Part shown: one piece after another, positions 22,190 to 32,778 of the stretch
Layout of the letters: each line of letters begins with the position of its first letter
Numbering within the stretch: position 1 is the stretch's first letter
NCBI GenBank assembly: GCA_000953695.1
Contig: LN554846.1
Coordinates: 2,356,001-2,420,000 of the forward strand
From: Aliivibrio wodanis
Lineage (GTDB): Bacteria; Pseudomonadota; Gammaproteobacteria; Enterobacterales; Vibrionaceae
Direction of reading: 5' to 3'
Length of the DNA stretch: 64,000 nucleotides
Position numbers and translations under genes: made by a program
The notes under the pieces: model-generated
The model's database searches: none
Told to the model about the DNA's origin: nothing
The model's input: the letters and a program-made list of their open reading frames with translations, nothing else

Positions 22190-22224
22190 AAAAATAAAAG
22201 CGCTAATGTCTGCACACAGCGCTT
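22190..22224 (-). terminator. Terminator between frr and uppS
   Basis: AAGCGCT (22199-22205) pairs with AGCGCTT (22218-22224) over a 12-nt loop, followed on the minus strand by a T-rich tract. It suggests that the ribosome-factor genes end in part here and that uppS onward may have its own promoter. Confidence 0.6.
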
Positions 22225-22302
22225 CTTATTGCGTTCATCACCGATATCATATCATTATTTATATGAAAAAATCAGTCCGAACAGTGAGCAAAAAAAGTAT
22301 AA

Positions 22303-22860
22303 TTATACTTCCATTAACTCTTTTTCTTTCACTGCAAGTACTTCATCAATACTTTTCACTGCAGCGTCAGTTAATTTTTGGATTTCATCCTGTGCTCTGC
22401 GATCGTCATCTTCAGAGATTTCTTTCTCTTTTAGAAGTGCTTTAACATCACCATTTGCATCACGACGAATGTTACGTACAGCAACACGACCGTTTTCAGC
22501 TTCACCACGTACGATTTTAACAAGGTCTTTACGACGCTCTTCTGTTAACGGTGGAAGTGGTACACGTATAACTGTACCAGCTGACATCGGATTTAAACCA
22601 AGATCTGACATCATGATTGCTTTCTCAACAAGGCCAGCAAGCTCTTTGTCAAAAACAGTAATAGCAAGAGTACGAGAATCTTCAGCAATGATGTTTGCTA
22701 CTTGATTAATTGGTGTTCTTGCACCGTAGTACTCAACAGAAAGACCGGCTAGAAGACTTGGGTGAGCACGACCTGTACGAATTTTTAGCAGGCTGTTTCT
22801 CAGTGCTTCTACGCTTTTTTCCATGCGCTCTTGAGCGTCTTTTTTGATTTCGTTAATCAC
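22303..22860 (-). CDS. frr: Ribosome recycling factor
   Basis: RRF, with EF-G, splits the post-termination ribosome. It is 185 residues, the same as E. coli, with the three-helix-bundle ends ([12 protein letters not shown] and E-I-Q-K-L-T-D-A) and the hinge region [10 protein letters not shown]. The start is GTG at 22860, with an AGGTGA Shine-Dalgarno 5 nt upstream. It follows pyrH by 35 bp in the conserved rpsB-tsf-pyrH-frr order. Confidence 0.97.
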   Translation of the reverse strand: MINEIKKDAQERMEKSVEALRNSLLKIRTGRAHPSLLAGLSVEYYGARTPINQVANIIAEDSRTLAITVFDKELAGLVEKAIMMSDLGLNPMSAGTVIRVPLPPLTEERRKDLVKIVRGEAENGRVAVRNIRRDANGDVKALLKEKEISEDDDRRAQDEIQKLTDAAVKSIDEVLAVKEKELMEV

Positions 22861-22895
22861 AACTTCACCTTAATTGTTATTTTATTCCGGACTAT

Positions 22896-23627
22896 TTACT
22901 CAGCGCTGCTGATTAAAGTACCTTCAGCCTCACCCATAACTACGCGACGTAATGCACCAGGTTTGTTCATATTGAACACACGAATTGGCATTTTATGATC
23001 ACGAGCAAGAGTGAATGCTGCTAAGTCCATAACTTTTAATTCTTTTTCAAGAACTGTGTTGTAATCCAGTTTATCATACAATTCTGCATCTGGGTTAGAT
23101 ACTGGGTCAGCTGTAAACACACCCTCTACTTTTGTTGCTTTTAAAACAACATCAGCTTCAATTTCGATACCACGTAAACACGCAGCAGAATCTGTCGTAA
23201 AGAATGGGTTACCAGTACCAGCAGAGAAAATTACTACTCGGCCTTGACGAAGTTGAGCGATAGCATCAGCCCAATTGTAATCGTCACATACACCTTTAAG
23301 AGGAATTGCTGACATTACACGTGCATTAACGTAAGCACGGTGAAGCGCATCACGCATTGCAAGGCCATTCATTACTGTTGCTAGCATACCCATATGGTCA
23401 CCAACTACACGGTTCATGCCTGCTTCTGCAAGACCTGCACCACGGAAAAGGTTACCACCGCCGATAACAACACCAACTTGAACACCTAGTTCAATAAGTT
23501 CTTTTATTTCTTGAGCCATACGCTCAAGCGTTGCAGGGTCGATACCAAAACCCTCTTCGCCTTGAAGTGCTTCACCACTAAGTTTCAATAGAATACGTTG
23601 ATATACTGGTTTCGGGTTCGTCGTCAT
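22896..23627 (-). CDS. pyrH: Uridylate kinase
   Basis: PyrH is the hexameric bacterial UMP kinase (amino-acid-kinase fold) that makes UDP for RNA, DNA and sugar nucleotide synthesis. The motifs [20 protein letters not shown] and [16 protein letters not shown] are intact. I start it at the ATG at 23627, which has AAGGTAAG just upstream and gives 243 residues (E. coli 241). An in-frame ATG 15 codons upstream would add residues with no family counterpart. Confidence 0.96.
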   Translation of the reverse strand: MTTNPKPVYQRILLKLSGEALQGEEGFGIDPATLERMAQEIKELIELGVQVGVVIGGGNLFRGAGLAEAGMNRVVGDHMGMLATVMNGLAMRDALHRAYVNARVMSAIPLKGVCDDYNWADAIAQLRQGRVVIFSAGTGNPFFTTDSAACLRGIEIEADVVLKATKVEGVFTADPVSNPDAELYDKLDYNTVLEKELKVMDLAAFTLARDHKMPIRVFNMNKPGALRRVVMGEAEGTLISSAE

Positions 23628-23796
23628 GGTTCTTACCTTTTCACTAAGAGTTGTCGAAATAACTGTCGCCATTTTAAATTAAATACTTTCTATAACAGAA
23701 AATGGACACAACTATCGCAAATAATAATCTTATACTTATTTTGATTAGTGCTTATGTAGGCACTAGCTCTAATTCAAAAGTTTTCTCCGCATTCAC

Positions 23797-23827
23797 AAAA
23801 AGACCGCAGCAAGGCCACGGTCTTTTT
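23797..23827 (-). terminator. Terminator after tsf
   Basis: A 10-bp stem (AAAAAGACCG / CGGTCTTTTT) with an 11-nt loop has A- and T-runs on both sides, so it could work in both directions. It lies 20 bp after the tsf stop and separates rpsB-tsf from pyrH-frr. Confidence 0.8.
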
Positions 23828-23846
23828 TATCAACAATACAAAAGGA

Positions 23847-24695
23847 TTAACCTTTTTGTACCGCTGCTACTTCGTCTGCAAAGCTCATTTCAGCTACTTT
23901 CTCGATACCTTCACCAACTTCTAAACGAACGAAGGTAGATACTGATGCGCCTTTTTCTTTAAGAATGTCAGCAACAGTTTTCTTAGGTTCCATGATGAAA
24001 GCTTGACCTGTTAGAGAAACTTCGCCCGTGAATTTCTTCATACGGCCGATAACCATTTTCTCAGCGATTTCTTGAGGCTTGCCTTCGTTCATAGCGATTT
24101 CAACTTGAACAGCTTTTTCTTTTTCTACTACTTCAGCAGGTACGTCAGATGGGTTAACGTACTCAGGCTTAGAAGCAGCAACGTGCATAGCGATGTGCTT
24201 AAGTGTTTCAGCTTCGCCTTCACCAGCAACAACAACACCGATTTTCTCGCCGTGACGGTAAGAAGCTAGTGCAACACCTTCAACAAGTTGAACGCGACGG
24301 ATGCTGATGTTTTCGCCAATTTTAGTAACTAGAGCGATACGAGTATCTTCAAACTTAGCTTGAAGAGCCACGATGTCTTCTAGACGCTCTGTTAAAGCAG
24401 CTTCTGCAACTTCGTTAGCAAATGCTAGGAAACCAGCATCTTTAGCTACGAAGTCAGTTTGACAGTTAACTTCAAGAAGAACGGCAACGCCAGCTTCTTC
24501 TTTAATGATGATTGTGCCTTCAGCAGCGATGTTACCTGCTTTTTTAGCCGCTTTTGCTGCGCCAGATTTACGCATATTTTCGATTGCTAGCTCGATGTCG
24601 CCTTCAGCTTCAACAAGTGCTTTCTTACATTCCATCATACCAGCAGCAGTACGATCACGAAGTTCTTTAACTAGAGCAGCAGTTACAGTTGCCAT
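23847..24695 (-). CDS. tsf: Translation elongation factor Ts
   Basis: EF-Ts is the nucleotide-exchange factor for EF-Tu. The N-terminal UBA-like domain ([19 protein letters not shown]) and the core with the conserved T-D-F-V-A-K-D motif that contacts EF-Tu are present. The ATG at 24695 has GAGGAA upstream and gives 281 residues (E. coli 283); a TTG two codons earlier is not needed. It is co-transcribed with rpsB, with an attenuator-like hairpin in the spacer. Confidence 0.97.
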   Translation of the reverse strand: MATVTAALVKELRDRTAAGMMECKKALVEAEGDIELAIENMRKSGAAKAAKKAGNIAAEGTIIIKEEAGVAVLLEVNCQTDFVAKDAGFLAFANEVAEAALTERLEDIVALQAKFEDTRIALVTKIGENISIRRVQLVEGVALASYRHGEKIGVVVAGEGEAETLKHIAMHVAASKPEYVNPSDVPAEVVEKEKAVQVEIAMNEGKPQEIAEKMVIGRMKKFTGEVSLTGQAFIMEPKKTVADILKEKGASVSTFVRLEVGEGIEKVAEMSFADEVAAVQKG

Positions 24696-24728
24696 TCTCA
24701 ATTCCTCAATATAAATAGGTATAAAAGT

Positions 24729-24757
24729 TAAAAATCAGGGGCCAAATTGGGCCCCTG
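24729..24757 (-). terminator. Attenuator-like terminator between rpsB and tsf
   Basis: CAGGGGCC pairs with GGCCCCTG (8 bp, very G+C-rich) over a 6-nt loop, and ATTTTTAAC follows on the minus strand. E. coli is also described as having a partial terminator between rpsB and tsf; the equivalent role here is inference. Confidence 0.7.
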
Positions 24758-24828
24758 CTAACTATATTTAGTTTACTACGAAACTAAAAGACTCACTAGG
24801 AGCAAATAATAATTCGACGAGTCGAAAA

Positions 24829-25560
24829 TTACTCAGCTTCTACGAAACCGTCTTTTTCAGCTACAGCAGCTGCAACGTCTTGGTTACGACCAGACTTTAC
24901 AGAATCAGCAGCAGCGTTCAGGTAAAGTTGGATAGCGCGGATTGCGTCATCGTTACCTGGGATAATGTAGTCAACGCCATCTGGGTTTGAGTTAGTATCA
25001 ACAACAGCAAATACTGGGATACCTAGGTTGTTTGCTTCTTTAACTGCAATGTGCTCGTGATCAGCATCGATAACAAATAACGCGTCAGGAAGACCGTTCA
25101 TGTTTTTGATACCGCCTAGAGATTTCTCTAGTTTTTCCATGCTACGCGTACGCATTAGCGCTTCTTTCTTAGTAATTTGCTCAAAAGTACCATCTTGAGA
25201 CTGAACTTCGAATTCTTTTAAACGTTTGATAGACTGGCGAACAGTTTTAAAGTTAGTAAGCATGCCGCCTAACCAACGGTTGTTCACGTAGTACTGGTCA
25301 CTGTTGATTGCAGCTTCTTTAACAGCTTCAGATGCAGCGCGCTTAGTACCAACGAAAAGAACTTTACCTTTTTTGTTGCCGATTTTAGCAAGTTCAGCTA
25401 AAGCTTCGTTGAACATTGGTACAGTTTTTTCTAAGTTGATGATATGAACTTTGTTACGAGCACCAAAGATGAATGGCTTCATTTTTGGGTTCCAGTAACG
25501 AGTTTGGTGACCGAAGTGAACACCAGCTTTAAGCATATCGCGCATTGATACAGTTGCCAT
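24829..25560 (-). CDS. rpsB: 30S ribosomal protein S2
   Basis: S2 joins the small subunit late, between head and body. It is 243 residues (E. coli 241). The signature [19 protein letters not shown] near the N-terminus, the coiled-coil insert (about residues 105-150) and the P-D-A-L-F-V-I-D motif are all present. A structured leader upstream (25561-25690) matches the idea of S2 autoregulation. Confidence 0.98.
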   Translation of the reverse strand: MATVSMRDMLKAGVHFGHQTRYWNPKMKPFIFGARNKVHIINLEKTVPMFNEALAELAKIGNKKGKVLFVGTKRAASEAVKEAAINSDQYYVNNRWLGGMLTNFKTVRQSIKRLKEFEVQSQDGTFEQITKKEALMRTRSMEKLEKSLGGIKNMNGLPDALFVIDADHEHIAVKEANNLGIPVFAVVDTNSNPDGVDYIIPGNDDAIRAIQLYLNAAADSVKSGRNQDVAAAVAEKDGFVEAE

Positions 25561-25690
25561 TTGAGAATTCCTCTATTAAATGGGGTTAAGCCTCCACATA
25601 CCCCGCTTGTAATCCGACCCTAACTGAGTGATAAAAATCAAAAAGTTGAGCACCCCGGACAGCGTGACGGTATGTGTGTGATTTAAGATT
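25561..25690 (-). promoter_or_regulatory. rpsB 5' leader, likely S2 autoregulatory element
   Basis: The transcript leader before rpsB is about 125 nt if the TATACT at 25693-25698 (minus strand) is the -10 box. CACATACC at 25595-25602 and GGTATGTG at 25669-25676 can form a perfect 8-bp long-range helix close to the ribosome site. An 11-nt T-rich loop and a CCGGGGTG block lie inside. The rpsB leader of gammaproteobacteria is known as a target through which S2 represses rpsB and tsf; this one has the right position and size, but I could not align it. Confidence 0.6.
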
Positions 25691-25908
25691 AAAGTATAGT
25701 TGGTATTGAGAATAACAAAATTATTCATCAATCCGGCGCGCTTTATACCATAAAAATGCCGTTAAAATCTACTATTTTCAAAAAAATCATTTCTAAAAGT
25801 TCCAAATTCTGAATTATTTTTCATATTGAAAGATAAACACAGCCTAGGTAAACTAAGAACAATTATCGTTTAACCAGAACGATTTATTTTTAGAATAGAG
25901 AAAAGCCC
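25691..25908. promoter_or_regulatory. Divergent promoter region between rpsB and map
   Basis: This A+T-rich stretch holds the rpsB promoter (putative -10 TATACT on the minus strand at 25693-25698) and must also contain the map promoter on the plus strand. I cannot assign the map -35/-10 with confidence. No open reading frame of interest is present. Confidence 0.5.
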
Positions 25909-26736
25909 ATGTCAGTAAATATTAAAAACGCCGATGAAATTGAAAAAATGCGCGTAGCCGGTCAACTAGCCGCAGAAGTACTCGAAATGATTGAACCTTA
26001 TGTGAAAGCAGGAGTAACAACAGAGGAACTTGACCAAATTTGTCATAAGCATATTACTGAAGTTCAGGGCGCAATCCCTGCCCCATTGAACTACCATGGT
26101 TTCCCTAAATCTATTTGTACTTCAATTAACCATATTGTTTGTCACGGTATTCCTGCAACACAAGATGAGCAATACAATGGTTTTACTAAACCAGCAGTCC
26201 TAAAAGACGGCGATATTATTAATATTGACATCACAGTAATCAAAGATGGTTATCATGGTGATACGTCTAAAATGTTTTTAATTGGTGAAGTTAGCTCAAC
26301 AGATAAACGCCTGTGCTTAATCGCCCAAGAAAGTTTATATGCAGGTATGCGTAAAGTGAAACCTGGCGTGAAGTTGGGTGAGATCGGTACTGCAATCCAA
26401 AAATACATTAAAGGTACGACGCCTAAGTGCTCTATTGTTCGTGATTACTGTGGACACGGTATTGGCGCTAAATTTCACGAAGACCCACAAGTAGTTCATT
26501 ATAAAAACAATGATCGTACTGTATTAAAAGCCGGCATGACATTTACTATTGAGCCTATGATCAACTTAGGTAAATTTGGCTGTCTACAGGATGATAATGA
26601 CGGTTGGACGGTTTATACCGGTGACGGTAAGAATACCGCACAATGGGAACATACCATTTTGGTAACGGAAACTGGCTGTGAAGTGTTAACACTACGTGCC
26701 GAAGAAAGTATTCCGCGCCATATGAATAACAAATAA
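25909..26736 (+). CDS. map: Methionine aminopeptidase, type I
   Basis: Map removes the N-terminal Met from nascent proteins. The pita-bread fold ligands are visible: I-N-I-D-I-T-V and G-D-T-S-K-M-F (two Asp), G-H-G-I-G-A-K-F-H-E (His), T-I-E-P-M (Glu) and the late W-E-H-T (Glu). Length is 275 residues (E. coli 264), with a slightly longer C-terminus. It is divergent from rpsB, as in E. coli, and ends at a UUCG-capped terminator. Confidence 0.97.
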   Translation: MSVNIKNADEIEKMRVAGQLAAEVLEMIEPYVKAGVTTEELDQICHKHITEVQGAIPAPLNYHGFPKSICTSINHIVCHGIPATQDEQYNGFTKPAVLKDGDIINIDITVIKDGYHGDTSKMFLIGEVSSTDKRLCLIAQESLYAGMRKVKPGVKLGEIGTAIQKYIKGTTPKCSIVRDYCGHGIGAKFHEDPQVVHYKNNDRTVLKAGMTFTIEPMINLGKFGCLQDDNDGWTVYTGDGKNTAQWEHTILVTETGCEVLTLRAEESIPRHMNNK

Positions 26737-26743
26737 TATTAAA

Positions 26744-26772
26744 AACAGAAGGCTTCGGTCTTCTGTTTTTTT
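26744..26772 (+). terminator. Terminator after map
   Basis: AACAGAAG pairs with CTTCTGTT; the inner G-C and G-U pairs close a TTCG tetraloop, and a run of T follows. A typical very stable intrinsic terminator. Confidence 0.85.
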
Positions 26773-26788
26773 ATTGGCAGGGATTGCT

Positions 26789-29410
26789 ATGACGTATACA
26801 TCACCTCTTTCTTTATCCGATCAACAGCTCACTATTTCTGAGCTAAAAGAACAATTGGTCCTTTTCTCTCAACGCCAAATTGACGATTTTAATCAAAGCT
26901 ATCCAGTGTCTAATTTAGTATTACAGCGCTCTGATTATTTTGACCAATTACTCTCTCGTTTATGGCTTTTTTTCAAATTTGATACTCTATCAGAAACCTC
27001 ATTAATCGCAGTGGGTGGATATGGAAGAAGTGAGCTACATCCTCTATCAGACATTGATATTCTCCTTTTAACTAATGACAATACTTCAGATGATTTTTGT
27101 CAAAAAGTCAGTAAGTTCGTTACCTTATTATGGGATTTAAAGTTAGAAGTCGGCCATAGTGTTCGTTCACTATCTGAGTGTGTAGAAATTGGTAAGGGGG
27201 ATTTAACTGTTGCGACTAACTTACAAGAAGCACGCTATATTTGTGGCAATGAAGACCTTGCTCACCAGCTAAAGCTCAGTATTCACTCTGACAGTTTTTG
27301 GCCAAGTGAATCTTTTTATCAAGCTAAGATTGATGAACAAAAAAGACGCCATAGCCGTTATCATGATACCACCTACAACTTAGAACCTGATATAAAATCA
27401 AGTCCAGGGGGATTACGTGATATTCATACTCTAAGTTGGATTGCTCGTCGTCATTTTGGTGCTACCTCTCTATTAGAAATGAGCCAAGCTGGTTTTTTAA
27501 CTGACGCAGAATATCGTGAACTAGTAGAGTGCCAAGAGTTCTTGTGGCGAGTTCGCTTTGCTTTGCATATTGAATTAAAGCGCTATGATAATCGACTCAC
27601 TTTTGGCCACCAAGCTCAAGTCGCTGACCATTTAGGCTTTATTGGTGAAGGAAATCGAGGAGTCGAGCGCATGATGAAAGAGTTCTACCGCACGCTTCGC
27701 CGTGTAGCGGAACTTAATAGCATGCTTTTAAAGATCTTTGACCAAGCAATTATTAGCCCTGGTGAACAAGAACACCCTCATATTATAAATAGTGATTTTC
27801 AACGTCGAGGTCGCTTCATTGAAGCAAGAAAACCCGCATTATTTCAAGCTCGTCCAGATACTATCTTGGATATGTTTCTGCTTATGGCAAGCGACTCAAA
27901 TATTGAAGGCGTCTCCCCATCAACAATGCGACAACTTCGTACTGCTCGCCGCCGACTAAATCGATTTTTATGCGATATTCCTGAGGCTCGTGAGAAATTC
28001 ATTCAATTAACACAGCACCCTAATGCGCTTCATAAAGCATTTAGCTCTATGCACAAATTAGGCGTCCTATCCGCCTACCTTCCTCAGTGGAGTCATATTG
28101 TAGGTCAGATGCAATTTGATTTATTTCATGCGTACACTGTTGATGAACACAGTATTAGATTACTCAAGCACATTAATAAATTCTCAAACTCTGAAAATAG
28201 AAAAAAACACCCTATTTGCTGCGAAGTTTATCCTAAAATCATCAAAAAAGAGCTTCTCATCATTGCAGCTATCTTTCACGATATAGCGAAAGGGCGTGGC
28301 GGAGATCACTCGGAGTTAGGTGCAGTAGATGCCTATGATTTCTGTGTCATACATGGTTTATCGAAACCAGAAGCAAATCTCGTCGCATGGTTAGTTAAAA
28401 GCCATTTACTTATGTCCGTCACAGCACAGCGGCGTGATATTTATGATCCTGATGTTATTACTGAATTTGCGAAACAAGTTCGAGATGAAGAACGCTTAGA
28501 TTATTTAGTCTGCCTTACTGTTGCCGACATCTGTGCAACAAACCCTGATCTTTGGAACAGTTGGAAACGATCTCTTATTGCAGATTTATATAATGCAACT
28601 CAACGTGCACTACGCCGTGGGCTAGAAAACCCACCCGATTTGCGTGCTCGTATTCGTCATAATCAATATATGGCCTCAGCACAACTCCGCAGTGAAGGTT
28701 TTACTCAGTGGGAAATTGAAGATTTATGGCGTCGCTTTAAAGCCGACTATTTTTTGCGTCATACACATCAACAAATTGCTTGGCATACTAGCAACCTTCT
28801 TCATCACTCCGATAAAGAGCGTTCATTAATACTGATCAGTAAAAATGCGAGCCGAGGGGGAACTGAGATATTTGTTTATAGCAAAGATCAAGCTCATCTC
28901 TTTGCAACAGTTGCCGCTGAACTAGATAGACGTAGCATTACTATTTATGACGCTCAAGTCATGTCGAGTAAAGATGGTTATGCTCTTGACACATTTATGG
29001 TTTTAGACCAAAACGACGAACCTATTGATGAAGAAAGACAACGAAGACTCATTAATCAGCTATACGCTGTAGAATTAGAAAACCAAGAAAGTCATATAAA
29101 AACACGTCGTCCACCACGTCAACTTCAGCATTTTCATGTTAAAACTCGAATGGAATTTTTACCGACTAAAACAGGAAAGCGCACCCTAATGGAATTTGTA
29201 GCATTAGATACTCCAGGATTACTCGCTACTGTCGGAGCTACCTTTGCGCAAGTAGGTGTTAATCTGCATGCTGCGAAAATCACAACCATTGGTGAACGAG
29301 CTGAAGATCTGTTTATTTTAACTTCAGAAACAGGTGGACGACTTGATGAAGAGAAACAAGCAGAATTACAGATAGCTTTAATCGAAAATGTTGATGACCT
29401 AATAAACTAA
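26789..29410 (+). CDS. glnD: Bifunctional PII uridylyltransferase / uridylyl-removing enzyme
   Basis: GlnD senses glutamine and adds or removes UMP on Tyr51 of PII. The N-terminal nucleotidyltransferase motif is G-G-Y-G-R-S-E-L-H-P-L-S-D-I-D-I; the HD hydrolase domain has I-F-H-D-I-A-K-G-R-G-G-D-H-S; two glutamine-binding ACT domains lie at the C-terminus (E-I-F-V-Y-S and D-T-P-G-L-L-A-T-V-G). I use the ATG at 26789 with AGGGA upstream (873 residues; E. coli 890). An in-frame TTG at 26774 lies just past the map terminator and has no ribosome site. The substrate GlnB is encoded at 3024-3362. Confidence 0.97.
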   Translation: MTYTSPLSLSDQQLTISELKEQLVLFSQRQIDDFNQSYPVSNLVLQRSDYFDQLLSRLWLFFKFDTLSETSLIAVGGYGRSELHPLSDIDILLLTNDNTSDDFCQKVSKFVTLLWDLKLEVGHSVRSLSECVEIGKGDLTVATNLQEARYICGNEDLAHQLKLSIHSDSFWPSESFYQAKIDEQKRRHSRYHDTTYNLEPDIKSSPGGLRDIHTLSWIARRHFGATSLLEMSQAGFLTDAEYRELVECQEFLWRVRFALHIELKRYDNRLTFGHQAQVADHLGFIGEGNRGVERMMKEFYRTLRRVAELNSMLLKIFDQAIISPGEQEHPHIINSDFQRRGRFIEARKPALFQARPDTILDMFLLMASDSNIEGVSPSTMRQLRTARRRLNRFLCDIPEAREKFIQLTQHPNALHKAFSSMHKLGVLSAYLPQWSHIVGQMQFDLFHAYTVDEHSIRLLKHINKFSNSENRKKHPICCEVYPKIIKKELLIIAAIFHDIAKGRGGDHSELGAVDAYDFCVIHGLSKPEANLVAWLVKSHLLMSVTAQRRDIYDPDVITEFAKQVRDEERLDYLVCLTVADICATNPDLWNSWKRSLIADLYNATQRALRRGLENPPDLRARIRHNQYMASAQLRSEGFTQWEIEDLWRRFKADYFLRHTHQQIAWHTSNLLHHSDKERSLILISKNASRGGTEIFVYSKDQAHLFATVAAELDRRSITIYDAQVMSSKDGYALDTFMVLDQNDEPIDEERQRRLINQLYAVELENQESHIKTRRPPRQLQHFHVKTRMEFLPTKTGKRTLMEFVALDTPGLLATVGATFAQVGVNLHAAKITTIGERAEDLFILTSETGGRLDEEKQAELQIALIENVDDLIN

Positions 29411-29434
29411 ATAATAACGATAATGGAGTAAACT

Positions 29435-29815
29435 ATGTACCCTCACTTAATTAGCCTTGGTATATCTGAACCTGAAAAAATTGAACGCTACTCCCTACGC
29501 CAAGAAGCTCAAAAAGATATCTTAAAGATTTATTTTGGTAAGCAGAAAGGGGAGTTATTTGCTAAAAGTGTAAAGTTTAAATACCCACGCCAAGTGAAAA
29601 ATGTACTGGTTGATGGTGGCAGTCACCGATACAAAGAAACAACAGAAATTAACCGTAACCTTACGCTTATTATTGATGAATTAAATAAGATCACTCGCCC
29701 AGAAAAAGAAACCTCTGCCGATGTGAAAAAGAAAATCCTCAAGGATCTTCGTCATTTAGAAAAAGTAGTGGCAAATAAAATTGAAGAGATTGAGCGAGAT
29801 TTAGATAAGCTATAA
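29435..29815 (+). CDS. yaeH: DUF3461 / UPF0325 family protein (YaeH-like)
   Basis: This is a 126-residue soluble protein with a conserved block R-Y-S-L-R-Q-E-A-x-x-D-I-L-K-I-Y-F and [12 protein letters not shown], matching E. coli YaeH. The C-terminal half is a charged helix ([10 protein letters not shown]). Its function is unknown. It follows glnD by 24 bp; in E. coli yaeH is also in the map-glnD-dapD neighbourhood. It ends in a strong terminator shared with the convergent secF. Confidence 0.88.
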   Translation: MYPHLISLGISEPEKIERYSLRQEAQKDILKIYFGKQKGELFAKSVKFKYPRQVKNVLVDGGSHRYKETTEINRNLTLIIDELNKITRPEKETSADVKKKILKDLRHLEKVVANKIEEIERDLDKL

Positions 29816-29850
29816 CGCACCTAATTTTCAAATAGAAAATCAATAGAAAT

Positions 29851-29880
29851 AAAAATGGACCTGTTAAGGTCCATTTTTTT
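29851..29880. terminator. Bidirectional terminator between yaeH and secF
   Basis: An 11-bp stem (AAAAATGGACC / GGTCCATTTTT) with a 6-nt loop has T-runs on both strands and serves two convergent genes. Confidence 0.85.
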
Positions 29881-29905
29881 ATGAGTAAATTTTAAAGATC
29901 ACCGA

Positions 29906-30856
29906 TTAAGGCATTTCTTCAAACTCTTCCTCACCTTCTTTATCAATTGGTGTTGGCATTAGGTGCTCACGAGTGATGCCTAATTTCAGAGCCAATGCCG
30001 ATGCTACGTAGATAGAAGAGTACGTACCAACAGTAATACCCAATAGTAATGCTAAAGCAAAACCGTGGATCATAGCTCCACCTTGGGTAAACAATGCGAT
30101 AACAACAAATAAGGTAGTACCTGATGTAATCAAGGTACGACTTAATGTTTGAGTAACAGCATCATTCATTATATCTCCTGACTCACCCTTACGCATCTTC
30201 AGGAAGTTTTCACGAATACGGTCAAATACAACAATGGTATCATTCAAAGAATAGCCCACCACTGTTAGCAATGCCGCAATAATCGTCAAATCTACTTCAA
30301 TTTGTAAGAATGAAAAGATACCTAATGTTATGATGATATCGTGTGCCAATGCTAGTACCGCACCAGCAGCTAAACGCCATTGAAAACGAATCGATACGTA
30401 AGCCAAAATACATAGTAAAGAAACAAGGATAGCTAAACCACCCGCTTCAGTCAGTTCATCACCCACATTTGGACCAACGAACTCAATACGACGCATTTCA
30501 ACTTGCTCACCCGTACCTTCTTTAATAGCACCGATGATCTGGTTACCTAACTGCTCACCTTTAACACCTTCACGAGGCTGAAGACGAACAATAACATCAC
30601 GAGCTGTACCAAAGTTTTGTACTGTTGCATCACCAAAACCTTTTGCTTCTAATGCACTACGAATATCAGTTAAATGAGCTGGTTGCTCAAAACCTACTTC
30701 AATTAGCGTACCGCCCGTAAAATCTAAACCCCAGTTCAGCCACTTTGTTGATAGTGTTGCAATAGAAGCAACGATCATCAATACAGAAAAGAAGAAAGCA
30801 GGTTTAGACCAACGCATAAAGTCGATCGTTTTCTCTGTTTTCATTAATTGAAACAT
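29906..30856 (-). CDS. secF: Protein translocase subunit SecF
   Basis: SecF forms with SecD an RND-type membrane complex that uses ion-motive force to pull proteins out of the SecYEG channel. It is 316 residues (E. coli 323) with six expected helices: one near residues 17-37, the other five from about 130 to 290. The periplasmic P1 domain lies between, with D-F-T-G-G-T-L-I-E. The RND motif G-Y-S-L-N-D-T-I-V-V-F-D-R-I-R-E-N is intact. It lies 12 bp after secD. Confidence 0.97.
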   Translation of the reverse strand: MFQLMKTEKTIDFMRWSKPAFFFSVLMIVASIATLSTKWLNWGLDFTGGTLIEVGFEQPAHLTDIRSALEAKGFGDATVQNFGTARDVIVRLQPREGVKGEQLGNQIIGAIKEGTGEQVEMRRIEFVGPNVGDELTEAGGLAILVSLLCILAYVSIRFQWRLAAGAVLALAHDIIITLGIFSFLQIEVDLTIIAALLTVVGYSLNDTIVVFDRIRENFLKMRKGESGDIMNDAVTQTLSRTLITSGTTLFVVIALFTQGGAMIHGFALALLLGITVGTYSSIYVASALALKLGITREHLMPTPIDKEGEEEFEEMP

Positions 30857-30868
30857 AATAATGAGTCC

Positions 30869-32725
30869 TTAGATCGACAATTTGTCTACGCGCTTTCCGC
30901 CGTAAACTAAGTTAATAACACAACGAGTACCTACAATAGCGGTAAACATTGAAGTCAAAATACCAATAGACAGCGTTACTGCGAAACCTTTGATTGCACC
31001 AGTACCTACAGCAAAAAGAATAATTGCTGTAATTAATGTTGTAATGTTTGCATCGGCAATAGTACTAAATGCATTCGCATAACCTTGGTGAATTGCTTGC
31101 TGTGGATTACGTCCATCTCTCAATTCTTCACGAATACGCTCAAAAATAAGAACGTTTGCATCTACAGCCATACCAACAGTTAATACAATACCTGCAATAC
31201 CAGGTAAGGTCATTGTTGCCCCTGGGATCATCGACATAACGCCAATAATTAACACCAAGTTAGCAGCAAGCGCCAAGTTAGCAACCAAACCAAAACCACG
31301 GTAATAAACTAGAGTAAATAGCATTACTGCAACCATACCCCAGATACATGCTTGAATACCCATATCGATATTTTGCTGACCCATAGATGGACCAATCGTA
31401 CGTTCTTCAACTATCGAGATTGGAGCAATTAGCGCACCAGCACGAAGTAGTAAAGCAAGGTTATGCGCTTCAGCTTGAGAGTCGATGCCCGTAATACGGA
31501 AACTACGACCCAATGCTGATTGAATAGTTGCTTGGTTAATGACTTCTTCTGTTTTAGCAAGAATAACGCGACCTTCAGGAGTACGGCGACCACTGTCTTT
31601 GTACTCAGTGAATACCGTAGCCATTAGCTTGCCGATATTTTTACGAGAGAATGCCGTCATCTTGCTACCACCTTCACTATCCAGTGAGATGTTAACTTGT
31701 GGACGACCGTATTCATCAGCGCTTGAGCTAGCATCAGTAATGCTTGCTCCACCAAGGATAATACGTTTTTTCAGAACAACAGGACGACCGTTACGATCTT
31801 CTTTTATTTCACTACCAGCAGGAGCACGGCCACTAGCTGCAGCAACTAAATCCGCTTTATCATCAACTTCACGGAACTCAAGTGTTGCCGTTGCGCCTAA
31901 GATTTCTTTTGCACGAGCAGTATCTTGAACACCCGGTAATTCAACCACAATACGACTAGCGCCTTGACGTTGAACTAGAGGCTCTGCAACACCAAGTTCA
32001 TTAACACGGTTACGGATAATGGTAATGTTTTGCTCAACCGCATAATTACGGATTTCTTGTATACGTTGTTCGGTGAAGGTAGCCGTCAACTTGAATTGGC
32101 CATTTGTCTCAGAATCAACAAATGTCATATCACGATGAACATCAGATAATACTTTTTTAGCTTTAGCTAACTGTTCTTCATTACGAAGGATAACTTCAAC
32201 AGCATCTTTACCTGATTCACGTATTGCACGGTAACGGACTTTTGCTTCACGTAAATCAGTACGAAATGATTCTTCTTGTTGGCCAATTAACTTACTCATT
32301 GCCGCGTCCATATCCACTTCCATTAAGAAGTGAACACCACCACGTAAATCAAGACCAAGCTTCATTGGAGCCGCACCAATTGACGTTAGCCAATCAGGAG
32401 TTAATGCAGCAAGGTTAAGTGCAACAATATAATCTTTGCCTAATGACTCGTTAATGATATCTCGAGCACTGATCTGAGAATCAGTATCATTAAAACGAAC
32501 AAGAACAGTGCCATTTTCAAATGCGATTGACTTATAATCAATACCATTGTTCTTTAAATTTTCAGCGACAACATCCAGCGTAGAGGTCTGAACCTCAGCA
32601 CCACGGCTACCCGTGATTTGAACGGCTGGATCTTCACCATAGAGGTTTGGAAGTGCATAGAGAGCGGAGATAAGTAGTACTGAAACTACCATCAAATACT
32701 TCCATAAAGGGAAACGGTTTAGCAC
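30869..32725 (-). CDS. secD: Protein translocase subunit SecD
   Basis: SecD supplies the large periplasmic P1 domain and six helices of the SecDF complex. It is 618 residues (E. coli 615). The N-terminal helix is at about residues 8-25, [12 protein letters not shown] begins the P1 head, and the C-terminal six-helix part (about 450-610) carries [16 protein letters not shown]. The start is GTG at 32725 with AGGAC upstream. The acidic residues for ion coupling in the membrane part are kept; whether Na+ or H+ is used cannot be read from the sequence. Confidence 0.97.
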   Translation of the reverse strand: MLNRFPLWKYLMVVSVLLISALYALPNLYGEDPAVQITGSRGAEVQTSTLDVVAENLKNNGIDYKSIAFENGTVLVRFNDTDSQISARDIINESLGKDYIVALNLAALTPDWLTSIGAAPMKLGLDLRGGVHFLMEVDMDAAMSKLIGQQEESFRTDLREAKVRYRAIRESGKDAVEVILRNEEQLAKAKKVLSDVHRDMTFVDSETNGQFKLTATFTEQRIQEIRNYAVEQNITIIRNRVNELGVAEPLVQRQGASRIVVELPGVQDTARAKEILGATATLEFREVDDKADLVAAASGRAPAGSEIKEDRNGRPVVLKKRIILGGASITDASSSADEYGRPQVNISLDSEGGSKMTAFSRKNIGKLMATVFTEYKDSGRRTPEGRVILAKTEEVINQATIQSALGRSFRITGIDSQAEAHNLALLLRAGALIAPISIVEERTIGPSMGQQNIDMGIQACIWGMVAVMLFTLVYYRGFGLVANLALAANLVLIIGVMSMIPGATMTLPGIAGIVLTVGMAVDANVLIFERIREELRDGRNPQQAIHQGYANAFSTIADANITTLITAIILFAVGTGAIKGFAVTLSIGILTSMFTAIVGTRCVINLVYGGKRVDKLSI

Positions 32726-32741
32726 AGCGATGTCCTTAATG

Positions 32742-32772
32742 AAAAATACCCTCTAACCTAAGTCAGAGGGTA
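32742..32772 (-). terminator. Terminator-like hairpin between yajC and secD
   Basis: TACCCTCT (32747-32754) pairs with AGAGGGTA (32765-32772) around a 10-nt loop, followed by TTTTTC on the minus strand. It sits about 20 nt before the secD GTG start and may lower secD expression relative to yajC. Confidence 0.6.
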
Positions 32773-32778
32773 CTGTTT

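Noticed and set aside
22229-22705. 158-codon open frame on the plus strand opposite frr
   Set aside because: Shadow of frr; Ser/Arg-rich low-complexity product and no start signal.
31539-31928. 129-codon open frame on the plus strand opposite secD
   Set aside because: Antisense shadow of secD with no recognisable domain.
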